A stretch of DNA of 64,000 nt from Hoplostethus atlanticus (taxonomy: Eukaryota > Chordata > Actinopteri > Trachichthyiformes > Trachichthyidae): NCBI GenBank assembly GCA_034670405.1, contig JAXDDX010000073.1, positions 1 to 64,000 on the forward strand. Direction: 5' to 3'. The notes under the pieces are model-generated. The model was not told the DNA's origin, made no database searches, and was given only the letters and a program-made list of their open reading frames with translations. This document shows positions 57,601 through 64,000 of this stretch, piece by piece. Position 1 is the first letter of the stretch. Every line of letters starts with the position of its first letter. The position numbers were made by a program, and so were the translations under genes.

Positions 57601-60600
57601 ACGCAAACCATTGTCATCTGGGCATCAGACCCATCATTAAATACTGTAAGGTTGGCCGGGAGGATTCAGTGCGTGTTTTTACACAAGTGGCGTGTGCTTT
57701 CCCAGGGGACACTGGGTTACACATTCACACAGGGTTTGCATAAAGGCCTTCACAAATGCCTAATGTCCTGATAGTCACCACGGAGATGAGGCACAGGATG
57801 TGTTGAGGGATTTGCATGCTTTCAGACTTGGCCCCTGCCTGGCAATGGTGAATACACTATAAACAGGTGCTCAAACCAACTGCAAATACAACATTCATCA
57901 TAAGATCTTACAAGTGTTCTTCTCTTTGTTGTCTATCTATGGGCATATGTAGCCATTATGAAGGTCGCACTTTTTTACTGCATGCTTACTGAAATGATGA
58001 ACTGTTGCTCCATCCCCAGGGAATTATTTGGAAAAGCAAGTAGGAATGGTTTGGTATTTAGTTGGTTGAGAGACGTTAGTTTTGTTTTAAAATATGCCAT
58101 TTTCATTGTACTGTTTAACATTGAAGAAAGAATCGTTTGCAGTACTGATGCAGGATAAATGGGCTTGACTTTCCCAAGATCTTAAAAGTATTCATTTGGT
58201 TGTCTTGGTGTGTGTCTGTGTCTAACTTTTGATCTACCTGCACTCCAGGGCCTGTGAGCTGACTCTGCTGCGACCTCTGTGGCAGCTCTTCATATCTATG
58301 GAGAACGGCCTGAGCCAGGACCCCACCAGTATCACTGTGCTGCTGCCCCTTCACAGAGCCCTCACCGAACTCTTCTTCATCGCAGAGGCCAGAGCCACCG
58401 TGAGTGACACACACAGCAACACATGTGCAGGACAGATTGTTGTATAAGCATCAAGTTGTGTTGATGTTGTCGACTTTGGCTTTTGCCCCGATGAAGACAT
58501 TATATGGCAAAACGTTCGGCTCAGAGCATTAATACTTTATTTAAGCTTTCATTTTAGTTTTTTTTTTTAGTTTTCAGTATGGGTTTGGTAGTAGTTTGGT
58601 AGTTTTTGCAAATATTTTGTTTTTATTTATTTTCAGTTGTTTTGTTTTAGCAGTTTTGCTAGGGGTGGTATTTTTAAAGCTGTATTGATAGAAGTTGGGA
58701 CCACTTGGTTTCATGCAGCACAAATGAAATGCGCTAGCAGACTCAACAGCCGCGCTCTCCCAAGTACTTTCAACATGACTTTTGCAAACGGCGATGGCAT
58801 TGGAAACTTTCTCCGAGAGCAAGGTGTTCATGTAGGCCTTCAGGATAGCGCGTGGCTCGTTTTTGTTTTTTTTCCCCTGCATAGGAACAACATTTTTTAT
58901 TTTAGTTAGTTTTACAAATAGACAAGATAGTTTTAGTTTTTTCCCCAAAGTCTCATTTTTATTTCTATTTTAGTTCAGGACAGTGTTTTTAACTCTTAGT
59001 TGTCATCTTAGTTTTAGTTTGCCGCACCTGCCACCCTGGTAGATGGTATGCAGGACATTATGCCGTCATGGTGGCACCATATGTACACCACAGGTACCCC
59101 ATATAGAGTAGATGCTCTGAGTAGATGTTGGAGCACCTCTTATCATTTAAATTAATAATTTAGTTATACTATAACTCCTTAATTCTTTATGTTGAAGAGT
59201 TCATATTAATACCACCGATGTGTTGGGTGACGACAAGTATGTTGACATAGAAATATTTGTTAAATGAATGCATTCTTTAATATAACTGGTTATGTTTAAT
59301 ATCTCATGGTGATTGTGGTGGGACATTAGGCAGCTCAAGTGCCTCTTGTTGTTATTTTGTTACTGTTTTGGCAAGTTGAACATTCAGTTTGGTGTAGATA
59401 GTTATTCGGAGAATGAAAATGTAATGACAGAGACAGAGGCAGACAGAGCTAAAATGCCATGTGAAATTTTACTGTCTCTGTCTCGTCTCTTCTGTGTCTC
59501 TGTCTCGCTCTCTGTGTGTGTGTTGTGTGTGTGTTGTGTGTGTGCGTGTGTGTGTTTGTGAGATGAGCATGTTTTTCCTGGGCCCACCTGTTCCCCGCTG
59601 GGCCAAAGCCCAGCCCCGCCATCTGCCAGACAGGCACAGTAGCGCACTACAGAATGGCTGGGACAGGAAGAGATGCTATGCATTTTGTGTGCGTGCTTTC
59701 TCACAATTACCTTGAATTATTAAGAAAAGGCTTAAGGATTATGAGCGTGCAGTTGGCCAGAAGGTATACTTTCTCCATCTGTAGGTGGAGTTTAAGCAGA
59801 CAGTCAAAGACTAACATTACCATTCCTCTTCCCATGAAGTCTAGCTGGTGAAGCCTGAGGCTGACACTCTAATAGTGAAATTACATCAGTTGACGTGTCA
59901 TTCTGGATGGATTTTCAGTGCTGGCCGCTAGATAGATGGATGATCTTAGTGTCTGCTTTTGCTGGATGTTGTTGCATGTGAGCATAAGCCATGCCTGTCA
60001 ACAAACACCAGGGGGCAGTAGCAGTACTCAGCACGACATGGGAGAGTAGACGATGGAGTCAGTAGAGTAGACATGGAGTCTGGCCTGGGATGCCCTTCAT
60101 GGACACACACACACTCATACACACAGTGAACTGAGTGTAAGCAATGATAGACACAGGTTGGTGTGTAGTAAATCCCAAGTAAGCGCCTCCATCCAGCAGC
60201 CTGTTTGAAAAATGTGTTTGCTGCCGAACCCATTTAACACTCCAGCTCTTCACCCATGGCTTGAAATATTTAGCAAGGATGGGCTTAGAAGAGGTGAGAT
60301 AGAAAGATAGATTGATGGAATGGATGGATGCGGTAGTTAGTTATTTAACTAGTGATGGAGTTAAATACTGGTGAGCTGTCATGCCAGGTTCCCATGCACA
60401 TACCTGCAAATAGTAGCAGTTGGGTGTCTTGTGCCTTGCACAAGGGCATGCTAACAGTAGCTGTTTCACAATAGAAGAGCTGTGAGTTCACTTTTCCTGT
60501 CCACATTTTACCAGCAGGTCCAGAGAAAAGCTCACCTCTACCCATTGGGCTACCACTTCTGTTGGCATCTGTGCCCCTCAGACAATTTAGCAGCTAGCAC

Positions 60601-63600
60601 TAGTTCACCTACTCATTACACTACTGACTGTGTAGCACAACACCACTAAACCATCAAAGCAGCACAGTTGTTGTGAAGCATTTTGCCCATACACTCAATT
60701 TCCTGATGTCGGTTTGAAAAAACACTCACTGCTGCTTGCTGTGGCTCCTCCCTCTACATCTCTCTGTCACACTGTGACTGGTTGTTGGTGTTGCACTCTG
60801 ATTGGTTCGGGATGTGGTTCAAACTATTACATGAAGTTTCAAAAGGGGGACTGTCAGTAACTGACCCCCTCCCCTCTGCATGTTGACACTGAATGCAGCC
60901 AGTGAACTCATTCGAAACAAGGTTACACATGCTGCTGCTGCTGCTGTGCAGCGTCTAGACTAGATCCAAATGTAACTGGATAGAGCTACATTGTTTTAGC
61001 ACTTAACATCTGCATTCATTCATGGATGATTTTGTAATGACCAGTCATCTCAGGCAGGTCCAGAGTACTGAAAACATTTTGTCTGTCATGAAACTGAATG
61101 AAATATTGCAGAATATCCCCGCTGTCATTGAATATATATTCTACCTACAATATAAGGGGTGTATCGCCTGTCATCACCAAGCTCCCTAAAATAAAGGATT
61201 AGCATAGACTGGTTGGTGGCTCACACTGCATGTTGACTTATGAGCTCAACTGGAGTGACGACATACAGCCTAGTTCAACAGTTCCATGTTGACACTGCTG
61301 CGAAAACATGGTGAGCTGATGAGCGGTTTGACACACCGCGGAGTCCTCCATAGCCTTATTAGGACTGGGACTTGAACCAGCATATTTGAAAAGCTTACTG
61401 GCCAGAGCTGTTCAGATTTCAGTTTCAGACCATGTTCTTTGTGTCCAAGTGCAGTTGAGGCCAGAACCATTGAGATATAATGAACCTTCTACTCCAGGAA
61501 ACAAAAGTTATATTTAGGAGTCAAAATGGGATGTCATGCACTGCTGACGGTACAAATCGTCTTAGGATGTTCCCCAGCATAAACATTTGGGGTGTTGCGA
61601 GATGGATGGTGAATGGGGGCTCTGGACTGTGTCTCCTGCACCGTAAAAGCTCCATTTGACCAGTCTCAGCCCATTTAGCTTCTATTTAGTCTTATCTGTG
61701 TTCCCCAACTCCCCGTGCTTATGTAACCCGAGGTATGTCTCTCCTATGGGGCTTCAGTGGAAGCTCTCTTCGATTTGTTTTGCAGTTTTGAATGACTTTT
61801 CCAACATTCCACCGTATGATTTGACGCTGAGATGGAGATGACAAATGGTCAGGCAACCGGGCCTCATTTATATCTGAGTGCATCCCTTATGTAAGCCTTG
61901 CAAGCAAGTCTACCCCGGGAGGTCCTTCCCATTCATGACAATGATCTGGCCGTCGAGGTTATCTCTGTGTTCCTTTGCGAGTTTCACTTGGGAATGTCGA
62001 TTTTATTGGTAATAAACCTTTTGATGTGTTGTCCAGGCACAGGGCATCCTCCAGGAGTACCTACTGGCAATGACCACTGACGAGCAGCTCCTCAACCACA
62101 CTGCACTGGTAAGACCTAACACTACTTCTTTGTTTTTGCACAACGTGTTGTTATATTGCTCAGATGACTTCTTTCTTTCTGACTCCAATTTGAGCTGTTC
62201 AGCCATTCTTTCTCAGATTTTCTCAAAAATATTTGAATCTGCAGTTGATGTAGTCAACTCTGCGTTGCTGTCTGACGTGGACGATAATAGCCGGTATAGG
62301 CTCAGATAAGGGGTCCTTGAGCAGCCTGAAGTGTTGTGATATTATGCAACGCTGTCACCACACAGTCCCGTTGATTGGTCTTCAGTTGCTGTGAGTCAGC
62401 TGGCGGCCTGAGCCTCTTTTACTGGTGAATCACCGAGCTGCTGACACCCAGCAGATCCCTCTCCCCTTGTTTTGAACGTGTGTGGGCTGCATCCAGGACT
62501 AATGTATTTGGTAATTACAGCACATTAGCATTGGTGGCAGAGCGAGCCACAGCATCCTCTGTACTGTGAACCAACCCTGTAGTATAGCAGAGGAGCCAGA
62601 GGAGGCCAGTTAAGAGGAGGAGAGGATGGGGGGGTGTGGGGGGGGGGGCACGGAGGAAAGGCAGTGGAGCTGTGGGTGGTGCGGTTGATGGATTAATTAA
62701 TACCTGTCAGGTTGAAAACAAAATCATAGGTGACTTGTCAGTCTGTAGTCATGATGATGATAATGATGATGCACAGTTCAGGAGTGAATAGGCTGAGGTT
62801 CACTTTAGGGGGGCGGAGCATTTTAAAACTTCTACCACTAACTAAAAAATATATTGGACTATTTCACTTGCCAGAGACGACTTGCTTTTTTTGACATGCA
62901 GTTCCCCACTTTGTCTAATGTCATTTTTTTTGATTGGTTAATTTGACCATAATTCAGGTTGCATGGCAGTCTGGGTTGTTTTTTTTTTTACTCTGCTACT
63001 CTCTTTTTTTTCTCGAGTGTCAACTCAGTCAATCCTGGAGACAGTGTAAGATCTGTGCATTGTTGATGTAATGATATTAGAGTAGAATTTGTTCATGAAA
63101 CCTTTTTTCAAACTGAGCATGCTAACAAAACCTGATCAGCAGGTGCTACGCAATGTATTGGAATATTACGCTCCAGGGCAGTTGCTCGGGCGGGAATCCT
63201 GCTGAGGACCAGGATTTCAACAATGTTCAAAGGTTATGGAGGATTGAATGGTCTCATTGTTGACGGGGCAGAAGAAGGTATAATCATTTGGTCTCACCTT
63301 CGGCAAACATTTCAGAGGGAATAACAGAAAGTAACCATTGTGACTAGGAGACAGCCCTGTGTCCCAAACGTAACCCAAAGTCTTTAAGTCTTTGTTAGAG
63401 GAAGGTTGAAGTAGGTTTGGATAGCTTATCAAACAACATCTCATGATGATTTTATCGTTTTTTCCACGAGTGTGGTTCTGTCTACGCAAGACAGACCAGC
63501 TCCATTTACTGCCATGGTAACAAACCGTCAACCAGCAAGGCAGCAGCCGTCAATCAAAAAGGTCAACCAAGAATAAAGGCTTAGACAGGCAACACAGTGC

Positions 63601-63961
63601 TGTAAAACAGCTCAGTTATTACATGGTAATAATAATAATATGACACACGTTATTTAGTTTATCTTAGACTGCGTACAAATCGTTGCTTCTTCAATAAAAC
63701 AGCAACTCAACATGCAGAACACGTCACAGTTGCTGCTGTGAAAAAACCGTTCGGTCGATCACCTCTGATTTTATATAACCTCACTCTCCTTGCCTTTCTC
63801 TCCCTCCCCCATTCTCCTCTTTTCTTTCTTTCACGTACTGATTCACTCACGTACCTTTTTCTTTTATTATTATTGTGCAGGCACTGAAGAACATCGCTGC
63901 TATCAGCCTGGCTATCAATTACCCCAATAAATCTACCAAGCTGCTCAAGATGTCCCCCTGA
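33642..63961 (+). CDS. zzef1: ZZEF1, zinc finger ZZ-type and EF-hand protein, 54 coding exons
   Basis: Exons: 33642-34055, 34747-34891, 35516-35710, 35903-36086, 36279-36478, 37413-37623, 37796-37912, 38448-38626, 39266-39364, 39450-39541, 39646-39791, 40355-40460, 40616-40834, 41359-41450, 41635-41861, 41943-42076, 42164-42234, 42330-42444, 42968-43133, 43418-43539, 43633-43755, 43908-44077, 44169-44250, 44557-44758, 45032-45165, 45282-45522, 45647-45726, 45847-45937, 46027-46514, 46617-46781, 47177-47296, 47452-47613, 48096-48228, 49440-49578, 50320-50485, 50587-50849, 51464-51636, 51944-52277, 52373-52536, 53006-53287, 53905-54079, 54193-54325, 54455-54681, 54841-55149, 55324-55424, 55532-55667, 55856-56215, 56355-56498, 56763-56931, 57055-57153, 57289-57454, 58249-58399, 62037-62108, 63881-63961. 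About 3,089 codons (human about 2,961 aa). Order: Gly/Pro-rich N-terminus, EF-hand, DOC/APC10, CUB-like, two ZZ fingers, second CUB-like. Phases agree at all junctions except that exons 29 and 40 each hold one extra base. ZZ domains of this protein have been reported to read histone H3 tails. Confidence 0.96.
34747..34891 (+). other. zzef1: ZZEF1 EF-hand exon
   Basis: Exon 2 encodes AFGQFDAEGDGVVDVESML. The loop D-A-E-G-D-G-V-V-D-V-E-S has acidic or polar residues at positions 1, 3, 5 and 9 and Gly at 6. Position 12 is Ser instead of the usual Glu, so calcium affinity may be low. Residues are about 139-165. Confidence 0.85.
34987..35450. mobile_element. Foldback MITE-like element in ZZEF1 intron 2
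   Basis: 'caatggggtccaaaagtctg' near 34988 is a typical fish Tc1-derived repeat start. The block contains a perfect inverted repeat of 37 bp, arms 35180-35216 and 35221-35257 with a 4-nt spacer. The outer right end ('gtggactgtagaacctg', near 35445) is not a good mirror of the left end, so boundaries are uncertain. Confidence 0.55.
35180..35257. repeat. Perfect 37-bp palindromic hairpin
   Basis: The left arm ACCAAAACAATTCACACTGT... and the right arm are exactly complementary over all 37 positions, separated by TAAC (35217-35220). Either strand would fold into an uninterrupted stem. Confidence 0.95.
35903..37623 (+). other. zzef1: ZZEF1 DOC/APC10-like domain exons 4-6
   Basis: The exons encode KMTNGETASFWQSDGSARSH, then IRLKIKPDVVLRRLAIAVA, then IPSNVTGYVALLENANI and YIQINIKRCLSDGCDTRIHG. 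This is the jellyroll fold found in APC10 and related ubiquitin-ligase subunits. Exon 4 ends at a GC donor. Intron 5 (36479-37412) contains a tRNA-like SINE near 36640-36800. Confidence 0.85.
36640..36805 (+). repeat. tRNA-derived SINE remnant
   Basis: Box B-like 'agattgaatccagcc' near 36711 is followed by a T/C-rich block and 'ctgtctaaataaagacac' near 36784-36801, a common 3' end of fish tRNA SINEs. It lies in ZZEF1 intron 5. Confidence 0.5.
38850..39210 (+). repeat. Fish retroposon in ZZEF1 intron 8
   Basis: 'gtttttctgggagtttttcc' near 38849 and the end 'aaagtgctatataaataacc' followed by TTGACTTGACC (39179-39210) are typical ends of abundant fish retroposons. No coding sequence. Confidence 0.55.
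43908..44758 (+). other. zzef1: ZZEF1 first CUB-like module, exons 22-24
   Basis: The exons encode SPHNYENSRHETTIFACPGA, FEVEFDERCETEKRYDYLEF, then VTFDAGPQLQFLFHSDSSNN and EWGYKFTVTALG. The pattern FDxRCxTExxYDYLEF plus a terminal NEWGYKFTVTA recurs in the second module (exons 48-50). The two were probably duplicated within the gene. Confidence 0.8.
44328..44510. mobile_element. hAT-type MITE in ZZEF1 intron 23
   Basis: Inverted arms of about 50 bp are visible, with CTCAACTCCGGCCCTCAGGG on the left matching the complement of the right arm (ACAACTCCGGTCCTCGGGTC), then GTCCAGAGTACTG in both. The 183-bp element is bordered by an 8-bp direct repeat TCTTACTC (44320-44327 and 44511-44518), the size expected for hAT. 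Confidence 0.72.
49440..50485 (+). other. zzef1: ZZEF1 tandem ZZ zinc fingers, exons 34-35
   Basis: ZZ1 reads ISCDGCERMAPWHRYRCLQC, then DMDLCKTC, and closes with GHEDDHEM across the exon 34/35 junction. ZZ2 reads YACDHCQGLIVGSRINCNVC, then DFDLCFGC, and closes with HLPTH in exon 36. All Cys pairs and the terminal His pair of both fingers are present, so both should bind two zincs. Confidence 0.95.
49620..49850 (+). repeat. tRNA-derived SINE in ZZEF1 intron 34
   Basis: A Pol III box B (GGTTCAAATCC, 49663-49673) lies in a tRNA-like head directly after the exon 34 donor. A body and an A-rich/TAAATG tail end near 49850. The short frames across it are incidental. Confidence 0.6.
51655..51905 (+). 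repeat. Retroposon remnant in ZZEF1 intron 37
   Basis: The block 'ggtcattgcagcagcaaggt' followed by A-rich repeats resembles 29315-29410 in ANKFY1 intron 21 ('ggttcattgtagcagcaaag'). It is a dispersed family present in both genes. I cannot name it. Confidence 0.4.
51944..52277 (+). other. zzef1: ZZEF1 exon 38 with three 69-bp coding repeats
   Basis: Units begin at 51995, 52064 and 52133. Each encodes 23 residues from LAPPEVSSPP to KLVTQDT. Units 1 and 2 are identical at the DNA level; unit 3 differs only by a 6-bp insertion (codons for Arg-Lys). The segment is Pro/Ser/Glu-rich and probably disordered. Frame is kept because 69 is a multiple of three. Confidence 0.95.
56355..57153 (+). other. 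zzef1: ZZEF1 second CUB-like module, exons 48-50
   Basis: The exons encode VRESKHPYDNNTNFEDKVHI, then VKFDSRCYTEEGCDELIM, then DTLHYRFVSDMSNTEWGYKF. The same VxFDxRCxTE...EWGYKFTVT layout appears in exons 22-24. Confidence 0.8.
58400..62036 (+). other. ZZEF1 intron 52, no exon recognised
   Basis: This is the largest intron seen (3.6 kb). It contains GT-rich and CT-rich simple sequence near 59470-59560, repeat-like fragments near 60420-60555 and short ORFs without family resemblance. I see no exon on either strand. Confidence 0.55.
62109..63880 (+). other. ZZEF1 intron 53, no exon recognised
   Basis: It contains a G-rich run near 62630-62650 and T-rich tracts. No coding exon or recognised mobile element. 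The acceptor 'attattgtgcag' opens the last coding exon. Confidence 0.55.
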
Positions 63962-64000
63962 GAGAGCCGGAGAAAGAACGAGAGCAGCCTGATGGGGACA

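Noticed and set aside
58574..58948. Minus-strand 124-codon Lys/Asn-rich ORF in ZZEF1 intron 52
   Set aside because: AT-rich low-complexity intronic sequence; no recognisable domain.

Overview
The window is vertebrate nuclear DNA, almost certainly from a teleost fish. It carries long spliced genes with short exons and GT-AG introns. The repeat load is fish-like: Tc1/mariner elements, L2/Rex-type LINE tails, hAT and foldback MITEs, a gypsy-type solo LTR and tRNA-derived SINEs. The gene order ANKFY1 - CYB5D2 (opposite strand) - ZZEF1 is the order I know from human 17p13.2, so the main gene block is conserved vertebrate synteny.

Region 1 (1-15.9 kb) is a repeat-rich intergenic block. A cassette of about 2.9 kb (LINE 3' end, MITE, second LINE tail, gypsy protease fragment, Tc1-like element) occurs twice in direct orientation about 9.42 kb apart (about 2.2-5.1 kb and 11.6-14.6 kb). 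Between the copies lie one 5S rRNA gene (minus strand), a truncated first-exon fragment resembling ADAMTS15, a short run of minus-strand exons of an unidentified helical-repeat protein, a 0.9 kb TIR transposon, a GGTGA/TTAGGG minisatellite and a minus-strand coiled-coil ORF that resembles a GIMAP C-terminus.

Region 2 (15.98-30.37 kb, plus strand) is ANKFY1 (Rabankyrin-5). I resolved 25 coding exons giving 1,166 codons plus stop, with every junction in frame. It has a BTB domain, a long ankyrin array and a C-terminal FYVE finger. Intron 15 holds a hAT element that contains two older LTR-type insertions.

Region 3 (32.13-33.39 kb, minus strand) is CYB5D2 (neuferricin), four coding exons and 251 codons plus stop. 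Its start codon is 247 bp from that of ZZEF1 on the other strand, so the two genes probably share a bidirectional promoter, which contains CRE-like and NRF1-like sites.

Region 4 (33.64-63.96 kb, plus strand) is ZZEF1. I resolved 54 coding exons from initiator ATG to stop, with an EF-hand, a DOC/APC10 domain, two CUB-like modules and two ZZ zinc fingers. Three things stand out: a GC-AG intron, three near-identical 69-bp coding repeats, and two exons that each carry one extra base relative to the frame required by their neighbours. These are either sequence errors or real frameshifts.

ANKFY1 acts on early endosomes, CYB5D2 is a membrane or secreted heme-binding protein, and ZZEF1 is a large chromatin-associated or regulatory protein. 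Nothing in the sequence suggests they form one pathway; their proximity is ancestral synteny.
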